From: JAKFEW01 sp036675505 | Lineage (GTDB): Bacteria; Cyanobacteriota; Sericytochromatia; S15B-MN24; JAQBPE01 | Assembly: GCA_036675505.1 (NCBI GenBank) | Contig: JAKFEW010000046.1 | Span: 74,341-138,340, forward strand | DNA length: 64,000 nt | Reading direction: 5' to 3' | Part shown: piece after piece, positions 10,690-18,702 of the stretch | Layout: every line of letters starts with the position of its first letter | How positions within the stretch are numbered: the stretch's first letter is position 1 | Position numbers and translations under genes: made by a program | Notes under the pieces: model-generated | What the model was told of the DNA's origin: nothing | What the model saw: only the letters and a program-made list of their open reading frames with translations | Databases searched by the model: none

Positions 10690-11484
10690 CTACGGTGCGA
10701 CCAGGACCAGGTTGGCACCCACCCGCAGCGGGGCCCCGTCGTACAACACGACCACGAATGGTGTCGCCGTGCCGACGTAGGTCGCGCGGGTCGCCGTCAC
10801 CTGGTACTCGCCCAGGGCGATCCCCGCAACCGTGTACGTGCCGTCCGGCCCCGTTTCGACCTGCGCTTCGCGGGTCGGGTCGGTCATCGAAACCACGCGC
10901 ACCGTGGCGCCCGCCACCGGCGCGAAGCCATGCGGCGGGTCGACCACGACGCCCGAAATCGCGCCGCCGCCGGCGGGTAGCGAGGTGAACACCAGGCCAC
11001 CGCCGGGCGTCGGCGTCGGCGTGGCGGTGGGTGCCGGCGTGCCGGACGGCGTTGGTGTGGACGTCGGGGAAGCGCTGGGGGTGGCGGTGGGAGTGGGAGC
11101 AGGCGTGGGGGGCGGCGTCGAGAAGGGCGTTGCGGAAGTCGTCGTGCCCGTGCCACCGCTGCGGCTCCCGCCGCTCACGCTCTGGAAGACCGGCAACGGC
11201 ACGGGCGTCGGTGTGGGCGTCGGGGTAGGTGAGGCCGAGGGCGCGCCCCTGCTCTCCGCGCCGGGCCCGGCAGCCGGTGACGCCAGGGGCGGCGTATCTG
11301 CCGCGATCGCCGGCGCTTTCGCCGCGATCACCACCGGCGCCGTGGACGCGCCGCCCACCGCCGCCAGCACGAACGGCTGGCCGTTCAGCAACGCACGGGG
11401 CACCGTTGCCGCTTCCGGGACCTGGCAGGCCGCCAGCATGGCGCAGGCGAGCACGGCGGCGAGGGAAACGTGCGATGTGTTCAA
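10690..11484 (-). CDS. Lipoprotein with Pro/Thr-rich stalk and carboxypeptidase-regulatory-like domain
   Basis: This 264-residue protein begins with a signal peptide and lipobox (AMLAAC). A long low-complexity region of TPTPTP and SPTP repeats follows (residues about 80-165). The C-terminal domain of about 85 residues has the transthyretin-like carboxypeptidase-regulatory pattern: ISGVVVDPPHGFAPVAGATVRV ... GPDGTYTVAGIALGEYQVTATR. The start appears to be TTG at 11484. There is no good Shine-Dalgarno, but the gene begins eight bases after the stop of the previous gene on the same strand, so coupling is likely. It is predicted to be surface-exposed; the ligand is unknown. Confidence 0.7.
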   Translation of the reverse strand: MNTSHVSLAAVLACAMLAACQVPEAATVPRALLNGQPFVLAAVGGASTAPVVIAAKAPAIAADTPPLASPAAGPGAESRGAPSASPTPTPTPTPVPLPVFQSVSGGSRSGGTGTTTSATPFSTPPPTPAPTPTATPSASPTSTPTPSGTPAPTATPTPTPGGGLVFTSLPAGGGAISGVVVDPPHGFAPVAGATVRVVSMTDPTREAQVETGPDGTYTVAGIALGEYQVTATRATYVGTATPFVVVLYDGAPLRVGANLVLVAP

Positions 11485-11492
11485 GGCGCGGC

Positions 11493-13484
11493 CTACAGGC
11501 CGACGATCGCGGCGGGGTCCGCCGCGGCGCCGCCGATAACGACGTCCCTGGTGGCGTCGGTGAACGGTGCGAGCAGGTTGGCCGCGGTCACCCGCGCGCC
11601 GAACCCGGCGCCGAAGTCGCCCCCGCCGAGGCCGAGGTTGGTGCCCGCCTTCACGAGCTGGTATACGACCGTGAGCGGCGTCGTCGGGCCGTCGCCCGCC
11701 GCATATGCCGCGGGCGGCGTGAGCGTGAACCCGACGCTCACCGATCCGTCGCCGTTCAGCGCGCTGGAGGTGGCCCCGAACGTCCAGGTCGTGCCGCCGG
11801 CCTGCGACGCCGTCGCGCCGGCGAAGCTCGCCAGGATGTCGTCCGTGCCGCCGATCGCCCGATCGGTCAGCGTCCGATCGGTCACCTTGAATGCGCCGAT
11901 CGCCCCGGAGCCGGTCGCCGTCAGCACGAGCCGCACCTGGCCGGTGCCGTTGCCGGCGGTCCCATCGTCCAGGAACGCCTTGGTGACCGTGAAGTTGGCG
12001 GTGTCCACGCCCTGGACCGTCAGCGCAGTCGGGATGCCGGGCGCCACGGTCTTGGTGAACGACGAGCTGGGCATCCGCACGGCCGGTGCGGTGACCTGGA
12101 AGGCGCTGCCGGCGGTGAGGGAGGCCGGCGTGACGAAACGGATCGCGATCGGCACGGGCGAGCCGCCGGCGGGCACGGTGACGCCGCTGACGGCGAAGCG
12201 GCCGCCCGCGTCCGGCTGGGTGAGGCTGCCGGCGGCGAGCGCGTTGCCGCCGGCGGTGGCCGAGGCGATCGCGGCGCCGACCGGCACCGTACCCTCGAGT
12301 TGTACGTCCTGGCTGATCACCGGGTTGGCGTTGGCCAGCGTGATCGTGTACTCGGCCGTGTCGCCCGCGACGAAAAGCAGCCCGTTCAGATCGAGCCCGC
12401 CGGTCGAGGTGTCGCGCAGCGCAGCACCCACACTATAGGTGAGGTCGTTGTCGAAGTCCGCCTGCAGGTATCGACTCGCGAAGGCCGGGCTGGCCGGCGA
12501 GGCGCCCGCTGGCTTGCCAAAGGGCACGAGCCGCGCGGTGAACGTGGACGCGGGCAAGGTGAAGGGCGCCTGGAAGGTCACGGTGCCGGTCGATACCGCA
12601 CTCGGCAGCACGGTGTAAACGCGGCCGCCGCTCGTCACCTCGACGTAGAACTCGTCGGGCCGGCTGCTGAGGCCCGTCGCCGTGACGTTGGCGAGGCCGC
12701 CGGGTGCGACGAACGACGAGCCCGTGATGATCGGCGTGCCTGGCGCCTCGAAGGTGTCCAGCTGCGGACTCAGCACGATCGCGGGGCCCGCGAGGAAGCC
12801 TGAAATGAAGTTCAAGTTGTCGAGCCGCACGCCGCCCGGGCTGAGGCCCGTGGCCGATACCTGGACCACGCCGGGCGAGGCGGCGCTCACGGCTACCGCT
12901 GGGATCGTCGCTGTATAGAAGCCGTTGGCGTCCGTCGTCACGAAGGCGTTCGAGCCGACGCCACCGTTCGCGCAGTTGTCGACGAGGTGCACGGTCGCGC
13001 TCGGTAGCGCCGCGCCGCGTGGATCGGTGACCACGCCGCTGACGTTCGCGTCGAAGGACGCCACCTGGGTGAGCCCATATCCCGCACGCGCGAGCACGAC
13101 GTTGGCACGCGGCACGCTGTTCACCGGATCGAGCGTGACCCGTGAAGTCGCCGGGGCGTAGCCGGGTGCCGCGATGCGCAGGGAGAACGAGCCGGGGGTG
13201 AGGCCCGAAAAGGCGTACCGGCCGTCGGGCCCGCTGACCGCGCGCCGATCGCTCCCCGCCACCTGGATCACCGCGCCGGCGATCGGCTGAAATTCGCCGG
13301 CCACGCACGTGGCGACCAGGCCCGACACCGAGCCCGCGGCCAGGTCGCCCCCGCTGGCCGCCGCGGGCAGAACGAACGTCGCCAGTGGCGAAGCGGGCGG
13401 CGCGGCGCAGGCCGCCAGCAAGGCTGCGGAGGCCAGGACGCCGAACGCGCCCATGCGTATGCTTGGAGTCGAAAGGAATGTCAT
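11493..13484 (-). CDS. Large lipoprotein with two carboxypeptidase-regulatory-like domains
   Basis: This protein is about 663 residues long with a lipobox (ALLAAC) after the signal peptide. Two carboxypeptidase-regulatory-like modules follow: VSGLVATCVAGEFQPIAGAVIQV ... GPDGRYAFSGLTPGSFSLRI, then VSGVVTDPRGAALPSATVHLV ... TDANGFYTATI. An IPT/TIG-like segment comes next (GTPIITGSSFVAPGGLANVTATGL), then a DUF11-like beta region (VAGDTAEYTITLANANPVISQDVQLEGTVP). I placed the start at ATG 13484; neither it nor ATG 13454 has a clear ribosome-binding site. TATACT at 13576-13581 (minus strand) is a candidate -10. It is probably a cell-surface protein co-transcribed with the next lipoprotein gene. 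Confidence 0.7.
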   Translation of the reverse strand: MTFLSTPSIRMGAFGVLASAALLAACAAPPASPLATFVLPAAASGGDLAAGSVSGLVATCVAGEFQPIAGAVIQVAGSDRRAVSGPDGRYAFSGLTPGSFSLRIAAPGYAPATSRVTLDPVNSVPRANVVLARAGYGLTQVASFDANVSGVVTDPRGAALPSATVHLVDNCANGGVGSNAFVTTDANGFYTATIPAVAVSAASPGVVQVSATGLSPGGVRLDNLNFISGFLAGPAIVLSPQLDTFEAPGTPIITGSSFVAPGGLANVTATGLSSRPDEFYVEVTSGGRVYTVLPSAVSTGTVTFQAPFTLPASTFTARLVPFGKPAGASPASPAFASRYLQADFDNDLTYSVGAALRDTSTGGLDLNGLLFVAGDTAEYTITLANANPVISQDVQLEGTVPVGAAIASATAGGNALAAGSLTQPDAGGRFAVSGVTVPAGGSPVPIAIRFVTPASLTAGSAFQVTAPAVRMPSSSFTKTVAPGIPTALTVQGVDTANFTVTKAFLDDGTAGNGTGQVRLVLTATGSGAIGAFKVTDRTLTDRAIGGTDDILASFAGATASQAGGTTWTFGATSSALNGDGSVSVGFTLTPPAAYAAGDGPTTPLTVVYQLVKAGTNLGLGGGDFGAGFGARVTAANLLAPFTDATRDVVIGGAAADPAAIVGL

Positions 13485-13674
13485 GAGGCTGGTGCGGTCT
13501 GGCTCGGCAGGCGGATCGCCATCGCTGGCGGGTGGCGCGAAACGTGCGTCGGTAGCCCATCGCGGGTAGGAAACCAGTATACCGTGCTTGGTTGGATTCG
13601 AACATGCGAACTTCGAGGTAGTTCGCGTTACCCTACAGGCGGACGATCCGCTTGCCGATAAGCCGTAGGAACCC

Positions 13675-15384
13675 GTGAACGGAGCGATTGTGCCCAGCCT
13701 GCCCTCGTCCGCCCAGTCCAGCCCGGCCTGCCCCGGACCCCACCGGGGTCTGGGCCTCGGCCTGGCCCTGGCGCTGGCCGTGATCGCCGGCTGCGAGGAT
13801 CTGCCGCTCGAGGTCACGGTGCCCTCGTTGAGCCGGGTCGCCACGAGCCCGACCCCGAGCGGCTCGGGCTCGCCACGCGGGAGCGCCTCGCCCTCCGTCG
13901 CGCCCGCCTCCAGCGTGCCCGGCGCGACGGCCGCGCCCGTCATCACGCCGGTTTTCTCCCCGTCGCCGGCGCTCTCGCCGTCGCCCTCGCCGCCGCCGTC
14001 GCCCACCCCGGTACCGTCGCGCACGCCCGCGCCATCGCCCACCCCCACGGTCTCGCCCACGATCAACCCGGCCGCCCCGGCCAGGGTCCGATTCGAGGCA
14101 CCGCTCGAAAGCGCCAACTTCACCGGCAGCGCGATCGACATCGCGGTGAAGGCCGAGCTGCCGGACGACGAGGCGATCGTGCTCGAGAAGCTCCAGGTCT
14201 TCTACGACGGCGTCGAGCTCGCGCGGCAGGAAAGCGCCGACGTCGAGCTGACGATCGCCGGCTGGAACCCGCATGTGGTCAACAGCGTCGGGAACCGCGA
14301 TCCCCGTCCGGTGCCGCACGGCCCCCATGTCCTGCGCGCCGTGGCCACGACGACCGCCGGCACCGTCACGACGGCCGAGCTGGCGTTCGACAAGCCCTTC
14401 TTGTTCCGCGGCTGGAAGACGAATTTGTTGAAGGACGGCACCGAGCAGCCGCTGCCAACGCTCCTGCCGGCCCGCTCGAACATGGCGCTGGTGGCGATCC
14501 AGAACCGCCTGTTCACGTGGTTCGGCGAAAACGCGGCCGACAACCTGACCGAGCTGCGCATGCTGCATCTCGACGTGTTCAGCCCGAGCTGGACCACACG
14601 GCCGGAGCCTGCCTTCGAGCGGCGCAAGCGCGCGGGCGCGGTCGCGGCCGGCGATCGGATCTACCTGATCGGCGGCGAAGGCGTGGTGCCGCCGAACACG
14701 GTCGTCGTCACCGCCGACGTCACCTCCTACGACGTCTTCCTCAACCGCAAGGACCTCACCCCGCCGGACCTGCCCGAGACGCGCACCGACGCCGCCGTCG
14801 CGAAGCTCGATCGGTTCCTCTACGTGGCCGGTGGCTACCAAAACCCGGGCCCCACCACTATCCGGCCCACCCTCTACCGCCTGGAGCTCAACGATCTGGG
14901 CGCGCCGGTGGGCACCCCGTGGCAGCCTCTCGCCGACATGCCCGACGGCGAGGGCCGCGCGGGCGCGACGCTGGTGCCTCACGCCGGCAAGCTCTACCTC
15001 TTCGGCGGCATCACCGGCGCCAACACCACAGCCGAGCCCATCTTGAAGTACGACCCGGGCAGCAACGCCTGGAGCCGCGAGGCGCTGCTGCCGCGCGGCG
15101 TGGCGTACGCCGCGGGCGCGTCGCTCGGCGACCACGTCTGGCTCTTCGGCGGCGACGCCAGCACCAGCGCCGAGAAACGCGTCCTGAACGACACCGTCCG
15201 CTTCGACCCGCGCACCCGCACGATCAAGACCTTCTCGGACGCCGAGACCAACCTGCCCGACGCGCGCGCCGGCGCCGGCGCGATCGTGGTGAACGGCCAG
15301 CTGTTCCTCGTGGGCGGATACCGCTACGCCCAGGACGGCTCGCGCGAGTTCCTCGGCGAGACCCTGCGCGCCGACACGCTTTAG
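13675..15384 (+). CDS. Kelch-repeat lipoprotein (paralogue of 6936-8405)
   Basis: This 569-residue protein has a signal peptide with lipobox AVIAGC (about residues 36-41), a long SPSP/TPTP linker, then an Ig-like module (VRFEAPLESANFTGSAIDIAV ... LQVFYDGVELA). Kelch blades follow: RIYLIGGEG, FLYVAGGYQ, KLYLFGGIT, HVWLFGGDA, QLFLVGGYR. The order lipobox, low-complexity stalk, Ig-like, kelch is the same as in the protein at 6936, and the Ig-like segments align well (ANFTGSAIDI against TDFSGTAVDI). GTG at 13675 has AGGAA upstream. It is predicted to be a lipid-anchored surface binding protein; no catalytic residues are recognisable. Confidence 0.8.
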   Translation: MNGAIVPSLPSSAQSSPACPGPHRGLGLGLALALAVIAGCEDLPLEVTVPSLSRVATSPTPSGSGSPRGSASPSVAPASSVPGATAAPVITPVFSPSPALSPSPSPPPSPTPVPSRTPAPSPTPTVSPTINPAAPARVRFEAPLESANFTGSAIDIAVKAELPDDEAIVLEKLQVFYDGVELARQESADVELTIAGWNPHVVNSVGNRDPRPVPHGPHVLRAVATTTAGTVTTAELAFDKPFLFRGWKTNLLKDGTEQPLPTLLPARSNMALVAIQNRLFTWFGENAADNLTELRMLHLDVFSPSWTTRPEPAFERRKRAGAVAAGDRIYLIGGEGVVPPNTVVVTADVTSYDVFLNRKDLTPPDLPETRTDAAVAKLDRFLYVAGGYQNPGPTTIRPTLYRLELNDLGAPVGTPWQPLADMPDGEGRAGATLVPHAGKLYLFGGITGANTTAEPILKYDPGSNAWSREALLPRGVAYAAGASLGDHVWLFGGDASTSAEKRVLNDTVRFDPRTRTIKTFSDAETNLPDARAGAGAIVVNGQLFLVGGYRYAQDGSREFLGETLRADTL

Positions 15385-15446
15385 CGCGAAATATGCTAGG
15401 GTGTTAGCGCCCATCGGGCGTCCCATCCATCGCAGGAGTCGCAGCC

Positions 15447-16277
15447 GTGGACCTCGTCCAAGCCGTCACCCTCGGGGTCGTGCAAGGCCTCACCGAGTTC
15501 CTCCCGATCAGCAGCACCGCCCACCTCGCGCTCGTGCCATGGTTGTTCGGCTGGAAAGACCCTGGGCTCACGTTCGACATCGCGCTCCACATCGGCACGC
15601 TGATCGCCGTGTTGGTCTACTTCCGCGCCGACCTGTTCAATATGGCGATGGCGTGGCTCAAGAGCTTCACGGCGCGTGACAAGGCCGACCCTTACCAGAA
15701 CCTCGCGTGGCTGGTGGTCTGGGGCTCGATCCCGGCCGTCATCGCCGGCGTCCTGCTCGACGACCTGGTCGAGACGACCTTCCGCTCGCCGTACGTCATC
15801 GCGGCGATGCTGATCGGCGTCGGCGTGCTGATCGCCATCGCCGAGCGCCTGACGGCGAAGACGCGGACGTGGCAAGAGATGACCCTGAAAGACGCGCTGC
15901 TGATTGGCGTGGCGCAGGCCTGCGCGCTGATCCCGGGCACGTCGCGCAGCGGCGCCACCATCACGATGGGCCTCTTCCTCGGCATGCAAAGGCCCGACGC
16001 CGCGCGCTTCTCGTTCCTGCTCGGGTTCCCGGTGATCCTGGGCAGCGTCGTCTTCAAGCTCAAGGACGTGGCCTCCGACCCCGCGCTCACCGCGATGGTG
16101 CCGATGATGGGCGTGGGCATCCTCGCCTCGGCCGTCAGCGGCTATTTCTGCATCGCCTACCTGCTGCGCTTCCTCGCGACGCAGACGATGACGGTGTTCG
16201 TGGTCTACCGCATCCTGCTCGGCCTCGCGATCATCGGCCTGATCATGAACGGGTTCAACCCGTCGATGCACCACTAG
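15447..16277 (+). CDS. uppP: Undecaprenyl-diphosphate phosphatase (UppP/BacA)
   Basis: This enzyme recycles the C55 lipid carrier of cell-wall synthesis by removing one phosphate from undecaprenyl diphosphate in the membrane. The 276-residue protein shows both family motifs. The first is near the N-terminus, GVVQGLTEFLPISSTAHL, containing the (E/Q)-x-x-x-E-type acidic site. The second is IPGTSRSGATITMGLFLG. About eight membrane helices are visible. The start is GTG at 15447, with AGGAG nine bases upstream. It is followed ten bases later by a small unrelated-looking gene. Confidence 0.95.
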   Translation: MDLVQAVTLGVVQGLTEFLPISSTAHLALVPWLFGWKDPGLTFDIALHIGTLIAVLVYFRADLFNMAMAWLKSFTARDKADPYQNLAWLVVWGSIPAVIAGVLLDDLVETTFRSPYVIAAMLIGVGVLIAIAERLTAKTRTWQEMTLKDALLIGVAQACALIPGTSRSGATITMGLFLGMQRPDAARFSFLLGFPVILGSVVFKLKDVASDPALTAMVPMMGVGILASAVSGYFCIAYLLRFLATQTMTVFVVYRILLGLAIIGLIMNGFNPSMHH

Positions 16278-16286
16278 CGGCCGCCG

Positions 16287-16496
16287 ATGGAACGGATCAC
16301 GGTCTACGTGAACGATGAGCCTTACGGCCTCATGACCGGGGCCGAGGTCTGGATGCTGCTCGAACGCTTGCCGCTCGAGACGCGCTTCGCGATCGAGACC
16401 AGCCAGGCCTACCTCGCCGACGGCCTCGGCCACGAGGTCGGCACAGGCGGGGGCCTCGCCGACGGCCAGCGGCTCTTCGTGGTCTACAAGGCCTGA
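16287..16496 (+). CDS. Small protein, possibly beta-grasp (ThiS-like) fold
   Basis: This 69-residue protein starts MERITVYVNDEPYGLMTGAE and ends GLADGQRLFVVYKA. The spacing of the opening beta strand, a central helix (VWMLLERL) and a late L-x-D-G-x-x-L-F-V-V strand recalls ThiS/MoaD/ubiquitin-like beta-grasp proteins. The C-terminal Gly-Gly needed for sulfur carriage is absent, so it is not a canonical sulfur carrier. It lies ten bases downstream of uppP and probably shares its transcript. I do not recognise the family with certainty. Confidence 0.6.
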   Translation: MERITVYVNDEPYGLMTGAEVWMLLERLPLETRFAIETSQAYLADGLGHEVGTGGGLADGQRLFVVYKA

Positions 16497-16506
16497 GCAG
16501 GCGCGC

Positions 16507-17124
16507 CTAACGGCGCGGGTTCAACACCGTGAGAAGCCAGACGCCCGCGACGATGCACAGGTTGCGGACGAGCTCGTAGATCGCGAATACACTGTAGCGC
16601 AGGCCGGCGGGATCCGAGGGCGCGAGCGACTTGGTGGTGCTCGTCAGCCAGATGCTCGTGTCGATGACGCCCCAGAACAAGAATAGCACCGAACACAGGC
16701 GCAGCAGCCAGGCGAAGTTCAGCCAACTCGGGTTCTCGGGCAACTCGTGGCGCCGGCGCGACCGCACCGCCTCACGCAAGCGCGAGCCGCCGATCGCGGC
16801 TTCGAGACTCTCGAGCGGTTGGCCACCCTCGTCCGGCCCCGGCATCGGCGCACCGCACGCGTGACAGGTCTCCGCGTTGAGGAGGTTGGCCTTGCCGCAC
16901 GCCTCGCACGCCACCATCGGGCGCGCCGGCGGAAACATGTCGAAGAGGTCGCCGGTGGGCGTGCGCTCGGAGCCGAGCGTCTGGAGCTCGGCGCTAGCCA
17001 CCATGAATTCGTGATAGCATTGCCGGCAACGCTGCGCTGTGGGGAGGTTGGACGTCCCGCAGCGGGGGCATGGCAGGTCTAGCTTCAGCTCGGATTCGGC
17101 CATCCGTCGTCCATTGTCCATCAT
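16507..17124 (-). CDS. Double zinc-ribbon membrane protein
   Basis: This 205-residue protein has two Cys4 zinc ribbons. The first is CPRCGTSNLPTAQRCRQC at the N-terminus; the second is CEACGKANLLNAETCHACG near residue 75. A charged linker follows, then two hydrophobic helices (WLLRLCSVLFLFWGVIDTSIWL and YELVRNLCIVAGVWLLTVL). It is probably a cytosolic sensor or adaptor tethered to the membrane; no enzyme domain is visible. ATG at 17124 and ATG at 17103 are both possible starts, and neither has a strong ribosome-binding site. Confidence 0.7.
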   Translation of the reverse strand: MMDNGRRMAESELKLDLPCPRCGTSNLPTAQRCRQCYHEFMVASAELQTLGSERTPTGDLFDMFPPARPMVACEACGKANLLNAETCHACGAPMPGPDEGGQPLESLEAAIGGSRLREAVRSRRRHELPENPSWLNFAWLLRLCSVLFLFWGVIDTSIWLTSTTKSLAPSDPAGLRYSVFAIYELVRNLCIVAGVWLLTVLNPRR

Positions 17125-17182
17125 CAGCCGCAGGCGCAGTGCTCGGCCCGGCGGCTATGATAGCATCCCGCCGGGCGCGCCG

Positions 17183-18049
17183 CTACACGAGCTGAGCCAG
17201 GCGATCGTAGGTGTTCATCACCTGGGAGCGGAAGCTGTCGATCGGGGCGGGCCCGCCATGGGACGCCAGCAGGGGCGACGGGGCGATCGACTTGCCGAGC
17301 AGCTGGCTCACCTGGCTGGCGGTCAGGCCACGCAGCTGGCACTCCTGGGCGACACGGCGACCGAGCTGGCGGGCGGCTTCGTGGTCGTGCTTCTCGAGGA
17401 TGTCTTCCACGCGGCCGTCCTGCTGGGTGAGGTTGCAGACGATTTCGTGGAGCGTGCCGCGGCGCAGCGTGCGCGGGGCATCACAGGCCGTGCCGAGGAT
17501 CCGATCGTAGTGCAAGATCTCGGGGCGCAGCTGCTCCATGAGCTGCTCGAGCCGGGGGTAGCGCAGCACGTAGCGCGGATAGGGCACGTCGCGCTTGAGG
17601 TCGTGGATGTTGAAGCAGGCGATGTCGACGCAGCCGATGAAGTGCCACTCGTAGCCGTACATCTCGTGCTGCTTGAAGAAGGCGACCTTGTCCATCTCCG
17701 AGAGCCACAACAGCTGGTCGATGCGCCGGCGCACCTTCGCGACGTCGTCGTCGTAGAGCGCGGGGTGGGTATGGAACGCCCCCATCACGGGCCTGTCCAG
17801 ATCGTTCGGGATGCAGCGATACTTCACGCCGACCACGTTGCGCGTCTTCGAGTGGAACACGCCGGTGGTGAGGTTCTGGTACTCTTGGATGGTGGCCGCC
17901 GAGCCACCGAAAACGCCGCCGCGCTCGTCGAAGACATGGATCCGACGCTTGTGCGCCACCTGACGGTGGTCTTGCGCCGTCAGGGTGTTCAGCATGTTGA
18001 GGCCGAAGTCTTGGACGAACCGTTCGTGGACGACGGGATCGATGAACAC
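17183..18049 (-). CDS. JAMM/MPN-like putative metallopeptidase
   Basis: This 288-residue protein is not of a family I can name firmly. It has the elements of a JAB1/MPN (JAMM) site: an acidic residue before a Gly-rich strand (DERGGVFGG, Glu42), then GAFHTHP (His93, His95) and SEMD (Ser117, Asp120). In classical JAMM proteins the Asp is ten residues after the second His, so this one needs an insertion of about 14 residues (YDDDVAKVRRRIDQ). The C-terminal half is helical with no recognised motif. The start is GTG at 18049 with an AGAGG-like site upstream. No ubiquitin-like partner is adjacent; the beta-grasp-like protein at 16287 is two genes away. Confidence 0.5.
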   Translation of the reverse strand: MFIDPVVHERFVQDFGLNMLNTLTAQDHRQVAHKRRIHVFDERGGVFGGSAATIQEYQNLTTGVFHSKTRNVVGVKYRCIPNDLDRPVMGAFHTHPALYDDDVAKVRRRIDQLLWLSEMDKVAFFKQHEMYGYEWHFIGCVDIACFNIHDLKRDVPYPRYVLRYPRLEQLMEQLRPEILHYDRILGTACDAPRTLRRGTLHEIVCNLTQQDGRVEDILEKHDHEAARQLGRRVAQECQLRGLTASQVSQLLGKSIAPSPLLASHGGPAPIDSFRSQVMNTYDRLAQLV

Positions 18050-18138
18050 GTGGGGTGGACCTCTTCGGCGGGTGATGAGTCAGGCGGGAAGCGGGAAAGC
18101 GGGCGAACGAGAGTGGCGGGTGGGCGGGGTTATGTGAT

Positions 18139-18165
18139 TTATGTACCGTGTTTGGGCGGTGCCAT
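18139..18165 (-). CDS. Possible 8-residue leader peptide upstream of the JAMM-like gene
   Basis: On the minus strand a strong GAGGAG is followed nine bases later by ATG and an 8-codon frame, MAPPKHGT, then TAA. It lies about 90 bases before the start of the JAMM-like gene. It could be a translated leader or a chance frame; no attenuator hairpin is obvious. Confidence 0.25.
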   Translation of the reverse strand: MAPPKHGT

Positions 18166-18220
18166 GTGCGTTTCTCCTCGTTTTGAAGCCTGAACTTTTG
18201 TAAATCAAGGAACCGTGCGA

Positions 18221-18688
18221 ATGAACGGGATCGCCCTGGGGCCGCACCGGCCCGATGACTGGCGCTTCGTTCGCGAGATGCTGGATCTCGGCGTCCGCGA
18301 GACCTATCCGGATCTGGGGACCCTCGGCCGGGTGACGGCCCGCGAGCGCCTGGACGCGATTTTCGAAGGGCATTGGAACGAGCCGGAGAAGCTGGTGCTG
18401 ATCGCCCGCGACGGCACCGCGCCGGTCGGCGTGGCCTGGCTCGAGCCCAGCCACCATGCCGTGACCGAGTTGCCCGAGTTCATGTTCCTGTTGCTGGCCG
18501 TGGCCGAGTCCCACCAGGCTCGCGGCATCGGCCGCGCGCTGATGCGGGCGGGCATCGACCAGGCCCACGCCCGCGGCGCCTGCCGGATCCGACTCTTCGT
18601 CTCGGCCGGCAATGCGCACGCCCGCAAGCTCTACGCCCGGCTCGGCTTTCGCGAGTCGACCGTGGAGATGCGCTGGGACGCGCCGTAG
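18221..18688 (+). CDS. GNAT-family N-acetyltransferase
   Basis: This 155-residue protein has the GNAT fold. The acetyl-CoA pyrophosphate-binding motif is QARGIGRALM, preceded by the beta-4 strand FMFLLLAVAES. The C-terminal NAHARKLYARLGFRES segment is typical of small-molecule or peptide acetyltransferases. I chose ATG at 18221 because AAGGA at 18207-18211 is nine bases upstream; GTG at 18215 would be too close. It is divergent from the JAMM-like gene and convergent with the amidase gene. The acceptor substrate is unknown. Confidence 0.85.
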   Translation: MNGIALGPHRPDDWRFVREMLDLGVRETYPDLGTLGRVTARERLDAIFEGHWNEPEKLVLIARDGTAPVGVAWLEPSHHAVTELPEFMFLLLAVAESHQARGIGRALMRAGIDQAHARGACRIRLFVSAGNAHARKLYARLGFRESTVEMRWDAP

Positions 18689-18702
18689 CTTTCCCGCGAG
18701 GG

